DNA of 64,000 nucleotides from contig NZ_CP107903.1 of assembly GCF_036013955.1 (NCBI RefSeq), forward strand, positions 1,674,001 to 1,738,000. The letters are read 5' to 3'. The notes under the pieces are model-generated. The model was not told where the DNA came from. It ran no database searches and saw nothing but the letters and a program-made list of their open reading frames with translations. The DNA is from Streptomyces sp. NBC_00459 (GTDB lineage Bacteria > Actinomycetota > Actinomycetes > Streptomycetales > Streptomycetaceae). Shown one piece after another: positions 31,311-41,091 of this stretch. Position 1 is the stretch's first letter. Each line of letters opens with the position of its first letter. The position numbers and the translations under genes were made by a program.

Positions 31311-33788
31311 TCACCCCTTCTTGATCCGCAGGAACGTGACGGAGTTCGCCGGGAACGTGTAGGTGAACTTCCTCGCGACACCCGTGAACGTCGACTTCAC
31401 CGGCGCCACCGATGTCGCCGTCTCACTGTTCACCGCGTCCGGCGCGGCGGTCAGCGTGGTCACCGCGGCCTTGGACCTGACCTTCACCTTGCCGAGGTCG
31501 ATCGTCGTACGGGCCTGCGCCGCCTGGGCGTTGACGACCTTGACGATCAGATCACCGGTCTTCGCGTCCTTCGTGACGATCTGGCGGAACGGCTCGACCG
31601 GCTTGTCGTCGGTGAAGCTGCCCCACTCCTGGCCGTCGAGGTACATGGTGACCTGACGTCCCCGCACCTTGACGTCGATGTCGTAGGCGCGGCCCGTCTC
31701 GATCGAGCCGGCCTTGGACACGAGCGTCGACTTGCCGCCGTCCGAGGCCTGTTCGACGGCGTTGAGGGTGTTGTTCCAGCCGCCCAGGTTCCACCAGTAG
31801 TAGTTGCCGGTGTCCTTGACACCGAAGGCGACGAGGAAGCCCTCCTTGCCGGACTTCTTGGTGGCCTTCACATGCAGGTCGTAGTCGTGCCAGGCGGGGT
31901 TGCCCGCGGAGACCATGGTGTTCTCGGCGGCGACGTCCGTCTGGACGTACTGCCCGTCCTGGACCGTCCAGCTCCCGCCCCCGGTGTGGGTCCACTGGGC
32001 GGCGTCGGTCGAGAAGTCGTCGGTCAGCAGCGCCGTACCGTCCGCGCCGGTGACCTTCACGTCGTCGTACGCCGCCGTGGTCGCCCACGTCGACAGACCG
32101 ACGGCGCCCGCGATCGGGCCGCTCACCGAGGGCGTACCGGTGGCGGTGGTGGGCACCACGCGGTCACCGACGTTGTTCATGAACAGCTTCTGCACCTCGT
32201 ACGAGGGCGAGCCCCAGGACGCGTGGTTGTTGAACCAGATCATGTCCGGGCGCCACTGCACGTAGTCCTCGTTGGAGAGCAGCGGGGCGTACGAGGCGAG
32301 CTTGACGACGTCCGCGTTGCGCTCCAGGCCCGTCATGAACGCGGCCTCGGAGAGGGCGTTCTTGAAGGTGTTGCCGCCGGAGGCGTACTCGCCGAGGAAG
32401 ACCTTGGGGCCGTTCCTGTCGTACGAGTCGTAGCGGTCGTTGTTCTGGAGGAACCAGTTCGTGCTGTTGTAGTAGTGCTCGTCGACCATGTCGACGTTGG
32501 CGTCCCGGTTGAGCTTCCAGGCGGTGTCGAAGGTCGAACCGCTGTCGTCCGGGCCGGAGTTGGAGATGATCGTGATGTCCGGGTACCTGGCCTCGATGGC
32601 GGTCCGGAACTCGGTGAAGCGGGCGAAGAACTCGTTGGGCAGGTTCTCCTCGTTCCCCACCTCGATGTGGGTGAGGTGGAAGGGCTTGGGGTGGCCCATC
32701 TGAGCCCGTTTCCGCCCCCACTCGCTGGTCACCGGGCCGTTGGCGAACTCGATGAGGTCGAGGGTGTCCTGCACGTGCCGCTTGAGCAGCGCCTCGTCGA
32801 CGACAGCCTGGTTCTGTCCGCAGCCGGTGACCAGCGCCGGGACGACGGGCAGCGGCATCGCGCCGATGTCCTCCGAGAACTGGAAGTACTCGTAGTAGCC
32901 GAGTCCGTAACTCTGGTTGTATCCCCAGAAGTTGGAGTTGGTCGCACGCTGCTCGACCGGCCCGACGGTGTCCTTCCACTGGTACGAGCGCCGGCGCTCC
33001 CAGTTGGAGGCCTCGCTGTAGTCCCGCATGGACCCGGTGTTGACCAGGCAGCCGCCCGGGAAGCGGACGAAGCCGGGGTCGAGTGCGGCGATCTTCTGGG
33101 CGAGGTCCTTGCGCAGGCCGTGCCCCTTGTACGTGTCCCGGGGCAGCAGCGAGATCATGTCCAGGGCGACGGAGTCGTCCGTCGCGACCGTCAGCCGCCC
33201 GGTCGTGCTGGAGCGGGTCGCGGTGAACCGCGCCCGGTACTTGGCCCAGCTGCCCTTCACGGCGACCTGGTGGGCCTCGGCGAGGGTGCCACCGGCGTCG
33301 GTGAGCGACACGGTGAGCGTGCCGGCCCGGTCTGCACGGGCCCAGACGGAGAAGTCGTACTTCTTGCCGTCCTCGACCCTGATCCCGGTGTTGTAGCCGG
33401 AGTTGGTGACGGACGAACCGGCGCCCAGGGCGAGATAGGTGCGGTTGCGGGCGTTCAGGCGCCCGTCGTCGTTCTGGGCCGTCGCCGTACCGCCGACAGC
33501 CCAGGAGGTGAGGGGCGTGTACGAGCGGTTGTCGGCGGTGGAGTACTCGAAAGATCGGTTCTGCACGAGTTCGGCGTACAGGCCGCCGTCGGCGGCGCGG
33601 TTGATGTCCTCGAAGAAGACGCCGTACATCGTGTCGTCGATCTTGGCGCCCTTGGCGGCCGGGTCCACAGTGATGGCGTAGTCGGTGACGTCCTCGGCGC
33701 TGGCCGGGGCGGGGGCGACCGCCGAGGCCACCAGGAGTGCGGTGGTGGCCGTGAGACCTAGTCTCCAGCGGGTGCTTGTGCGTGACAT
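31311..33788 (-). CDS. Secreted GH51-type alpha-L-arabinofuranosidase with carbohydrate-binding modules
   Basis: Removes arabinose side chains from arabinoxylan or arabinan outside the cell. It is 825 residues with a Sec signal (LGLTATTALLVASAVAPAPASA). Residues ~40-210 resemble a CBM4/9-type module (FFEDINRAADGGLYAELVQNRSFEYS, then the beta-sandwich). The GH51 barrel has the acid/base in THIEVGNEENLP and the nucleophile in VFLGEYASGG. Residues ~580-760 look like an inserted LamG/DUF1080-type sandwich (DDFSTDAAQWTHTGGGSW, YYWWNLGGWNNT) before the C-terminal domain ending FPANSVTFLRIKKG. ATG 33788 has GGAG upstream. Confidence 0.92.
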   Translation of the reverse strand: MSRTSTRWRLGLTATTALLVASAVAPAPASAEDVTDYAITVDPAAKGAKIDDTMYGVFFEDINRAADGGLYAELVQNRSFEYSTADNRSYTPLTSWAVGGTATAQNDDGRLNARNRTYLALGAGSSVTNSGYNTGIRVEDGKKYDFSVWARADRAGTLTVSLTDAGGTLAEAHQVAVKGSWAKYRARFTATRSSTTGRLTVATDDSVALDMISLLPRDTYKGHGLRKDLAQKIAALDPGFVRFPGGCLVNTGSMRDYSEASNWERRRSYQWKDTVGPVEQRATNSNFWGYNQSYGLGYYEYFQFSEDIGAMPLPVVPALVTGCGQNQAVVDEALLKRHVQDTLDLIEFANGPVTSEWGRKRAQMGHPKPFHLTHIEVGNEENLPNEFFARFTEFRTAIEARYPDITIISNSGPDDSGSTFDTAWKLNRDANVDMVDEHYYNSTNWFLQNNDRYDSYDRNGPKVFLGEYASGGNTFKNALSEAAFMTGLERNADVVKLASYAPLLSNEDYVQWRPDMIWFNNHASWGSPSYEVQKLFMNNVGDRVVPTTATGTPSVSGPIAGAVGLSTWATTAAYDDVKVTGADGTALLTDDFSTDAAQWTHTGGGSWTVQDGQYVQTDVAAENTMVSAGNPAWHDYDLHVKATKKSGKEGFLVAFGVKDTGNYYWWNLGGWNNTLNAVEQASDGGKSTLVSKAGSIETGRAYDIDVKVRGRQVTMYLDGQEWGSFTDDKPVEPFRQIVTKDAKTGDLIVKVVNAQAAQARTTIDLGKVKVRSKAAVTTLTAAPDAVNSETATSVAPVKSTFTGVARKFTYTFPANSVTFLRIKKG

Positions 33789-33922
33789 GGATACTCCGCG
33801 GCTCTGTCGATGCAGTTCGGGATACCGGACAACGATCAGCACTTCGAACGGCAACATAGGTATGTGACTGGAGTGCGTCAATGGGGCGTGCGGCAACTCA
33901 AGAGTTCGGAGAGGGCGGCGAC

Positions 33923-34399
33923 GTGGGCGAGTTCCGGCCAGTGCCTGATGTGCTGCCGTATCTGGCGGGGAGCTGGTGGCTGAAACGGTCGGTGCGGGAT
34001 CTCGCGAACACGGACGAGGGGACCTTCACCGGCAACACGACGTTCAGCCCGTTGCCCGGGAGCGGCCCGCCCGGCCTGCTGCACCACGAGTCCGGCACGT
34101 TCGTGTGGCGGGGCGTCGCCCGCCCCGCCGAGCGGACGCTCCACTTCCTCCCGGGCACCGCGCCCGGTACGGCGGACGTACGTTTCACGGACGGCCGCCG
34201 GTTCCACGACCTGGACCTGACCTCGGGCCGATGGATCACCGGCCACCCCTGCGCCGCCGACCTCTACCGAGGCGAGTTCACGGTCCTCGACGCGGACCAC
34301 TGGCGGACGGTGTGGCGGGTGGCGGGCCCCGCCAAGGACCTCGTCCTCACCACGGACTACGCCCGCGACCGACCGCGCGACCAGCCTCAGGCCGACTGA
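33923..34399 (+). CDS. DUF6314-family protein, unknown function
   Basis: A 158-residue protein with a lipocalin-like feel: DVLPYLAGSWWLKRSV, then FTGNTTFSPLPG, GLLHHESGTFVWRGVARPAERTLHFLP cut here to HHESGTFVWRGVA, FTDGRRFHDLDLTSGRW, and a closing WRTVWRVAGPAKDLVLTTDY. I recognise it as the DUF6314 type; role unknown. The GTG at 33923 is preferred because GGAGAGG precedes it by 8 nt; an ATG at 33881 is the alternative. It is divergent from the arabinofuranosidase and its 3' end overlaps the next gene's 3' end by 13 nt. Confidence 0.7.
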   Translation: MGEFRPVPDVLPYLAGSWWLKRSVRDLANTDEGTFTGNTTFSPLPGSGPPGLLHHESGTFVWRGVARPAERTLHFLPGTAPGTADVRFTDGRRFHDLDLTSGRWITGHPCAADLYRGEFTVLDADHWRTVWRVAGPAKDLVLTTDYARDRPRDQPQAD

Positions 34400-34974
34400 G
34401 GGAACGCGCCCTCGAAGCGCAGGTTCCAGCGGCCCGTACGGCCCGTGACGACGGTCGTCGACAAGGGGCGGACGTCGAGATTCCAATAGGTCGAGGGCGG
34501 TGCCTTCAGGGCGTAGACGAGGGCCGCCCGGATGACCGAGGGCTCGGCCACGGCGACGATCCGGCCGTTGTCGTCGGCGGGCCGGGTGTCGAGCCAGCCG
34601 CCGACGCGCGAGATGAAGTCCAGCAGCGACTCACCGCCGTGCGGTGTGGCACGCGGATCGGCGAGCCAGGCGTCCACGGACTCGGGTTCCCGGGCCATCG
34701 CCTCGCCGAGGGTGAGTCCGCGCCAACGGCCCATGTCGCAGTCGCGCAGTGCCAGCTGGACGAGGGGCCCATAGCCGAGCGCGTCCCCGGTGGCCCGGCT
34801 GCGGGGCGTCGGCGAGCAGTAGCGCAGCTCGGCCGCCGCCAGCGGCACCAGATCGTGCGCGGCGCGCTGTACCTCGTCCCAGCCGGCCTGGTCCAGCGGC
34901 CGGTCGTCGTCGAAGCGCTCGGCGAGCAGCGGAGAGCTGCGCGCGGCGGCGACGAACGTGACCCGAAGTTGCAT
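34387..34974 (-). CDS. Histidine-phosphatase-superfamily protein lacking both catalytic His
   Basis: A 195-residue protein with the phosphoglycerate-mutase-like layout: an N-terminal strand leading to what should be RHG, PLDQAGWDEVQ, CSPTPRSRATGDALG, MGRWRGLTLGEAM, HGGESLLDFISRVGGWLD, and a final strand VAEPSVIRAALVY. The RHG site reads AAARSS and the second His (normally SHGG or THGG) reads AEPS, so phosphotransfer is unlikely. It may bind a phosphorylated ligand or serve as a scaffold. ATG 34974. Convergent with the DUF6314 gene. Confidence 0.75.
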   Translation of the reverse strand: MQLRVTFVAAARSSPLLAERFDDDRPLDQAGWDEVQRAAHDLVPLAAAELRYCSPTPRSRATGDALGYGPLVQLALRDCDMGRWRGLTLGEAMAREPESVDAWLADPRATPHGGESLLDFISRVGGWLDTRPADDNGRIVAVAEPSVIRAALVYALKAPPSTYWNLDVRPLSTTVVTGRTGRWNLRFEGAFPQSA

Positions 34975-35093
34975 GCGGCGATGGTGTGCCGGGAAAGAAC
35001 GCAGGTCAAGAGGTGTTACTCAGGAGTTATCGAGGGTACGCACCGACCGCCACGCGATCGTCACAGAGGCTTTACGCCTGCTCCACGAGAGTT

Positions 35094-35534
35094 TCACGCG
35101 AAGTGGAGCGCCATCCACCGGTCGGGCTTGTCGAGCGGCCGGAAACCGATCTTCTCGTAGACGCCGTGCGCGTCGTGCGTGGCGAGCAGGATGCGGCGCA
35201 CTCCGAGCGCCCCTAGGTGGTCGCGCGCCTCGCGCACCATCGCCGTACCGATGCCCGTGCCCCGCACCGACGGGTCCACGTACACATCGCACAGCCACGC
35301 GAAGAGCCCCTGATCGGTCACCACCCTCGCATACGCCACCTGCTCCCCCGAAGTCACCTCGTACACCCCGAAGTTGAGCGAGTGCGGGATCACCTCGTCG
35401 AACTTCTCCCGGGGCCGGTCCAGCGCCCAGTAGGCGTCGGTCGACAGCCATCGGTGAACCCGCTCGACGTCGACCCGGGCGGGGTCGACGGAGATCTCGT
35501 AGCCCTCGGGGAGGGCGGGTACGTCGTCGCTCAT
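35094..35534 (-). CDS. GNAT-family N-acetyltransferase
   Basis: A 146-residue acetyltransferase with a complete motif A: LCDVYVDPSVRGTGIGTAMVREARDHL, the CoA loop being RGTGIGTAM; motif B is VYEKIGFRPLDKPDRWM. Preceding strands FGVYEVTSGEQVAYARVVTD are typical of the YjdJ/PA4534-like single-domain group. ATG 35534 (MSDDVPALPEGY) is chosen because the upstream in-frame extension is unlike the family; there is no clear Shine-Dalgarno. Substrate unknown. Confidence 0.88.
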   Translation of the reverse strand: MSDDVPALPEGYEISVDPARVDVERVHRWLSTDAYWALDRPREKFDEVIPHSLNFGVYEVTSGEQVAYARVVTDQGLFAWLCDVYVDPSVRGTGIGTAMVREARDHLGALGVRRILLATHDAHGVYEKIGFRPLDKPDRWMALHFA

Positions 35535-35615
35535 GCCGGGAGGTTCACAGGCCGGGCGGTGCGCTGTCGAACCGTTTTCACCGCTGGAATTCACCTGCGA
35601 CCTGACGTCCCGGTT

Positions 35616-37047
35616 CTAGACCATCGCGTCAAGGGCCGTACGCAGCCTGCGCACCCCCTCCCCGATCTCCCCCACCCCGGCCACCGCCGCGAAGCTCAAC
35701 CGCACGTGTGCTGCCGGGGGTTCGGCGCTGAAGTAGGGCCGGCCCGGAGTGATCGCGACGCCCGCGCGCAGGGCTGCCGCGACGAGGGCCGAGTCGTCCG
35801 TACCGTCGGGAAGGCGCAGCCAGAGGTGGTAGCCGCCCGAGGGGATGTGGGGCAGGGACAGCTGGGGGAGGTCGGTCAGCAGCGCGGATGTCATGGCGTC
35901 CCGGCGGATCCTCAACTCCGTCGACACCGCGCGCAGATGGCGGGGCCAGGCCGGTGAGCCCACGAGTTCCAGGGCCGCTTCCTGCAACGGCCGCGGGACG
36001 AAGAAGGTGTCGACGATCTGGATGGCGCGCAGCCGTTCCAGTACCGGGCCCCGGGCCGCGAGCGCGCTCACCCGGAAGCTCGGTGAGGTCGCCTTGGTGA
36101 GCGAGCCGACATGGACGACCACACCGTCGGGGTCCTCCGCCGCGAGCGGACGCGGCAGCGGAGCCGCGTCCTCGTGCACCAGCCGCCGTACGAAGTCGTC
36201 CTCGATCACGAAGGCACCGGCCTCGCGCGCGATCCGCAGCACCTCCGCCCGCCGTCCGGGCGCGAGCACGGCCCCGGTCGGGTTCTGGAACAGGGGCTGG
36301 CAGACGAACACCCGGGCGCCGGTCGCACCGAACGCGTCGGCCAGCAGCGACGGACGTACGCCGTCCGCGTCCACCGGGACCGGCACCGGGCGCAGACCGG
36401 CCGCACGGGCGATCGCCAGCATGCCGGGGTAGGTGGGCGACTCGACCAGTACCGGGGCGCCGGGCGGGGCGAGGGCGCGCAGGGCTGTCGTCAGCGCCGC
36501 CTGACCGCCCGCCGTGATCAGCACCTCGGCCGCCGTGACGGCGCCGCCGATGCCCCGCGCGAACCATTCGCGCAGCTCCGGCAGCCCGTCCAGGGGCGGC
36601 CGACCCCACGCCCCGGGCCGGCGTCCGGCACGTGACAGGGCCGCCGCCATCGCCCGCTCGGGCTGGAGGGAGGGGTGCAGATAGCCGCCGTTGAACTCGA
36701 TCACGCCGGGCGGCGGCGCGGCCAACGAGACCACGACACCGGCAGCGTCCACCGTGCGCGGTACGAGGTCGGCGGCGCCGTCCGCGCTCAGGGCGACCTC
36801 CTGCCAGGAGGTGTCCCCGCCGGGGGCCGACGCGGGGCGCGCCTCCGCGCGGTACGCGCCGGCCCCCGGGCGGGTCACGACCAGGCCCTCGGCGGCCAGC
36901 TGCGCGAGCGCCCGGGAGACCGTCACCGGGCTCACCCGGAAGCGCTCGACGAGTACCCGACTCGATGGCAGCTTTCCACCTGGAGAGTAGCGGTTCAGCT
37001 CCTGTCGCAGCCGATTCGCCAGTTCGCCGACACTGCTACGCTCTTGC

Positions 37048-37049
<2 letters not shown>
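35616..37049 (-). CDS. MocR-type regulator: GntR helix-turn-helix fused to a PLP aminotransferase domain
   Basis: Transcription factor of the MocR/PdxR subfamily. It is 477 residues. Residues ~1-70 are a GntR winged helix (RQELNRYSPGGKLPSSRVLVERFRVSPVTVSRALAQLAAEG, core RFRVSPVTVSRALAQL). Residues ~130-475 are a fold-type I aminotransferase domain: ELREWFARGIGG, ITAGGQAALTTALRALAPPG, ESPTYPGML, FQNPTGAVL, and the PLP lysine in GSLTKATSPSFRVSALA. Its ATG (37049) shares two bases with the start codon of the divergent EamA gene, so it very probably controls that transporter and itself. Confidence 0.92.
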
Positions 37050-38007
<958 letters not shown>

Positions 38008-38027
38008 AGCCGAGAGGAGACCCGCAG

Positions 38028-38222
38028 ATGCGCGCAACCGTGGGCGACCAGCTTGTCCAGCACGGCAGGGTGGTCGGCCAGCACGACCAGGTCACGGAAG
38101 TCGTCGAGGTCCTGGGCCAGGAGGGCACTCCCCCGTACCGCGTCCGTTTCCCGGACGGGCACGAGGCAGTGATGTCACCCGGCCCCGACTGCCAGGTCCG
38201 CCACAAGGGCGAGGACCGTTAG
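38028..38222 (+). CDS. DUF1918-domain small protein
   Basis: A 64-residue protein covering one DUF1918 domain: MRATVGDQLVQHGRVVGQHD, RVRFPDGHEAVMSPGPDCQV. The SH3-like fold may bind nucleic acid or a partner; function unknown. ATG 38028 follows GAGAGGAG by about 8 nt, 20 nt after the EamA stop, so it is probably co-transcribed. A small hairpin GTTCAG/CTGAAC (38232-38249) lies in the 28-bp gap before the convergent hydrolase gene. Confidence 0.85.
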   Translation: MRATVGDQLVQHGRVVGQHDQVTEVVEVLGQEGTPPYRVRFPDGHEAVMSPGPDCQVRHKGEDR

Positions 38223-38250
38223 ACAGCGACCGTTCAGGAAGCGCTGAACA

Positions 38251-39525
38251 TCAGCGCGGTGGCATCGCCGGCTGCTGATAGTGGTCGGCGACCACTCGCG
38301 CCATGGCTCCGATCCTGTCGGCGCCCACTTCCTTGGCGGAGAAGAAGACGTGCCCCTTCGCCTCGGGGTGGCCCTGGGCGAGGGTCAGGTGCCGGGACAG
38401 CTCGGCCGGGTCCTGCCAGGCGGCGGGCTGCGCCGGGTCGCCCGCCTTGTACAGCGCCTCACCGACGTACAGCTTCGTCCCCGTACCCTTCGCCACCCCC
38501 GCCCACCAGGGCAGCAGCTTGGCGTAGTCGGCGGCGGCGAAGCCGATGTTCCAGTAGATCTGCGGGCAGATGTAGTCGATCCAGTTCTGCCGCACCCATT
38601 TCCTGGTGTCCGCGTACAGGTCGTCGTACGTCTGGACACCCGCCCGGGTGTCCGAGCCGAGCGGGTCGGTCGCCACGTTGCGCCAGACGCCGAAGGGGCT
38701 GATCCCGAAGTCGGCGCCGGGGCGTACGGCCTTGATGCGGGCGGCCGTCTCCCGGACCAGTCTGTCGATGTTGTCGCGCCGCCAGGAGGCCCGGTCGGGG
38801 AAGGCCCCGCCGTACTTCGCGAACTCGGCGTCGTCGTCGAAGGTCTGGCCGGCGACCGGGTACGGATAGAAGTAGTCGTCCCAGTGGACGCCGTCGATGG
38901 CGTACTTCCGCACCGCGTCGAGCATCGCGTCCTGGACGAAGGCGCGGACCTCCGGCAGACCCGGGTTGTAGTACAGCTTGCCGCCGTACGGCACGACCCA
39001 GTCCGGATGCCTGCGCGCCGGGTGGGAGGCGATGAGCTTGGCGGGGTCGGTGTTGTTGGCGACGCGGTACGGGTTGAACCAGGCGTGCAGTTCGAGGCCG
39101 CGGGCGTGCGCCTCCTGGACCGCCGTGCCCAGCGGGTCCCAGCCGGGGTCCTTGCCCTGCGTTCCGGTGAGGACCTGGGACCAGGGCTCGTACGGCGAGG
39201 GCCACAGGGCGTCGGCGGTCGGGCGGACCTGGAAGAACACCGCGTTGAGGCGGCGGCTAACCGCCGTGTCGAGGTGGGTGATCAGCTCGGCGCGCTGCTG
39301 GGCGGCGGTCAGCCCCTGCTTCGACGGCCAGTCCCGGTTGGCGACCGTCGCCAGCCACATGCCCCGCAGCTCGCGGGTCGCGCGCTTGCCCTTGCCGTTC
39401 GACCGGCTCGGCTCCGCGCCGGCCAGTGCGGCCCCCGCCACCGCCCCGCCCGCCACGAGGGTCGACAGGGCCGTCACCGCGAACGCCCGCCGTGACATGC
39501 GCGCGTGCCGCGCCTTCCCACTCAT
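38251..39525 (-). CDS. Secreted family-10-like glycosidase (GHL10/DUF187 type)
   Basis: A 424-residue exported hydrolase. A Tat signal is visible (SRRAFAVTALSTLVAGGAVA, ending near AGAEP). The mature part is a TIM-barrel of the GHL10 type: ELRGMWLATVANRDWPS, NAVFFQVRPTADALWPSPYEPWS cut to FFQVRPTADALWPS, LHAWFNPYRV, DGVHWDDYFYPYP with acidic candidates, and ICPQIYWNIGF. Family members cleave cell-wall or exopolysaccharide glycans; the exact substrate is unknown. ATG 39525 has GGAGG 7 nt upstream. Convergent with the DUF1918 gene. Confidence 0.87.
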   Translation of the reverse strand: MSGKARHARMSRRAFAVTALSTLVAGGAVAGAALAGAEPSRSNGKGKRATRELRGMWLATVANRDWPSKQGLTAAQQRAELITHLDTAVSRRLNAVFFQVRPTADALWPSPYEPWSQVLTGTQGKDPGWDPLGTAVQEAHARGLELHAWFNPYRVANNTDPAKLIASHPARRHPDWVVPYGGKLYYNPGLPEVRAFVQDAMLDAVRKYAIDGVHWDDYFYPYPVAGQTFDDDAEFAKYGGAFPDRASWRRDNIDRLVRETAARIKAVRPGADFGISPFGVWRNVATDPLGSDTRAGVQTYDDLYADTRKWVRQNWIDYICPQIYWNIGFAAADYAKLLPWWAGVAKGTGTKLYVGEALYKAGDPAQPAAWQDPAELSRHLTLAQGHPEAKGHVFFSAKEVGADRIGAMARVVADHYQQPAMPPR

Positions 39526-39739
39526 TCCCGTACCTCCGCTGTGCGCTGTGTCGGACAAGTCACAGACCGTCCTCACCCGTCCCGGGCCACACTCCCATGG
39601 GAGGCCCGGAGAATTGGGCAATGGCCGCCGCAGGTAACGTGCAGGTTTGGCGCAGGCCCCGGACGGACGGAAGACCCCGGACAACGGCAGGCCCGCGAAG
39701 GCCGAACGGCCACTGAGGAAGATCAGTGAAAGGGACGAT

Positions 39740-40615
39740 GTGACGGACAGCCCAGCGGGAGAGATCTCGCGCGTCGGAGTTGTGGGCTGCGGCCAGATGG
39801 GAGCGGGCATCGCCGAGGTGTGCGCCCGCTCCGGGCTGGACGTGAAGGTCGCCGAGACCACCGGCGAAGCCCTGGAGTTCGGCCGCACCCGGCTGTTCAA
39901 CTCCCTTTCCAAGGCGGCCGAGCGCGGCAAGATCTCCGAGGCGGAGCGGGACGAGACGCTGGCGCGGCTCAGCTTCACCACCGACCTCGGCGAGTTCGCC
40001 GACCGCGACCTGGTGATCGAGGCCGTCGTCGAGAACGAGCAGGTGAAGACCGAGATCTTCCAGGTGCTCGACCAGGTGGTGACCCGCCCGGACGCGATCC
40101 TCGCCTCCAACACCTCCTCGATCCCCCTGGTGAAGCTGGCCGTTGCCACCTCCCGGCCCGACCAGGTCGTCGGCATCCACTTCTTCAACCCGGCCCCGGT
40201 GCAGAAGCTCGTCGAGCTGATCCCGGCGCTCACCACCTCCGAGGGCACCCTCGCCCGCGCCCAGCTGTTCGCGGAGAAGGCTCTCGGCAAGCACGCGATC
40301 CGTGCCCAGGACCGCTCGGGCTTCGTGGTGAACGCCCTGCTGATCCCGTACCTGCTCTCCGCGATCCGGATGTTCGAGTCGGGCATGGCCAGCCGCGAGG
40401 ACATCGACAACGGCATGGAGATGGGCTGCGCCCACCCGATGGGCCCCCTGAAGCTCTCCGACCTGATCGGCCTGGACACGGTCGCCTCGGTCGCCTTCAG
40501 CATGTACGAGGAGTACAAGGAGCCCCTGTACGCCGCTCCCCCGCTGCTCCAGCGCATGGTCGACGCGGGCCGGCTGGGCCGGAAGTCGGGCTCGGGCTTC
40601 TACACCTACCCGTAA
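39740..40615 (+). CDS. 3-hydroxybutyryl-CoA (3-hydroxyacyl-CoA) dehydrogenase
   Basis: NAD(P)-dependent oxidation or reduction of 3-hydroxyacyl-CoA in fatty acid or polyketide-precursor metabolism, cytosolic. The 291 residues show the Rossmann motif VGVVGCGQMGAGIAEV, the catalytic block SNTSSIPL, GIHFFNPAPVQKLVELIP with the active-site His, and DRSGFVVNALLIPYL. The GTG at 39740 (then TDSPAGEISRV) has AAAGGGA upstream; a longer frame from 39647 is possible but the extension is poor. A perfect 15-bp hairpin lies 33 nt beyond the stop. Confidence 0.92.
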   Translation: MTDSPAGEISRVGVVGCGQMGAGIAEVCARSGLDVKVAETTGEALEFGRTRLFNSLSKAAERGKISEAERDETLARLSFTTDLGEFADRDLVIEAVVENEQVKTEIFQVLDQVVTRPDAILASNTSSIPLVKLAVATSRPDQVVGIHFFNPAPVQKLVELIPALTTSEGTLARAQLFAEKALGKHAIRAQDRSGFVVNALLIPYLLSAIRMFESGMASREDIDNGMEMGCAHPMGPLKLSDLIGLDTVASVAFSMYEEYKEPLYAAPPLLQRMVDAGRLGRKSGSGFYTYP

Positions 40616-40647
40616 GGACATCACCCAGCGTCACGCTCGGGCATTAC

Positions 40648-40681
40648 GTGGGCCCGGCACTCTTCGGAGTGCCGGGCCCAC
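40648..40681 (+). terminator. 15-bp hairpin with UUCG tetraloop
   Basis: GTGGGCCCGGCACTC pairs perfectly with GAGTGCCGGGCCCAC around a TTCG loop, the very stable C(UUCG)G form. There is no U-run. It should terminate the dehydrogenase transcript. Confidence 0.8.
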
Positions 40682-40810
40682 GGCATTCACACACCGTGTG
40701 CGCGCCGGACACGCATATGCCGCTCGCACACTCTCCCCGCGCGCCCACCAGGCGAGTTGACTCATCATGCGCATTCAAGGGATGTGACGACTACGGAAAG
40801 GAGCGGCAAA

Positions 40811-41068
40811 GTGACCGCCGACCCCGAACATCCCACGGCCCATGGAGAACTCGCAGAGTTACGCCGCCGCCTCGATGTCGCGTACGCACGCGTCGAGGGA
40901 GGGCTGGCCCTGCTCAGCCATCGCACGAAGGAGACGGACAAGGAAGTCGACGACCTGAGCACACGCGTCGTCCACCTCGAACACGGCCGATGGCCCCTGC
41001 CGGCCGTCGCGGCCCTCACCGCCCTCGGGGCGCTGGCCGTGACGGTCTGGCAGGCCCTCGGACGCTGA
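40811..41068 (+). CDS. Small coiled-coil protein with C-terminal membrane helix
   Basis: An 85-residue protein of unknown function. Residues ~10-55 are charged and helical with heptad-like spacing (AELRRRLDVAYARVEGGLALL, then TKETDKEVDDLSTRVVHLEHG, core KEVDDLSTRVVHLE); residues ~62-82 form one hydrophobic helix (AVAALTALGALAVTVWQAL). Tail-anchored topology is likely. GTG 40811 is preferred with AAAGGAG 7-8 nt upstream. Confidence 0.75.
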   Translation: MTADPEHPTAHGELAELRRRLDVAYARVEGGLALLSHRTKETDKEVDDLSTRVVHLEHGRWPLPAVAALTALGALAVTVWQALGR

Positions 41069-41091
41069 GCGTGCCCCAGGTGCCAGGTGCT

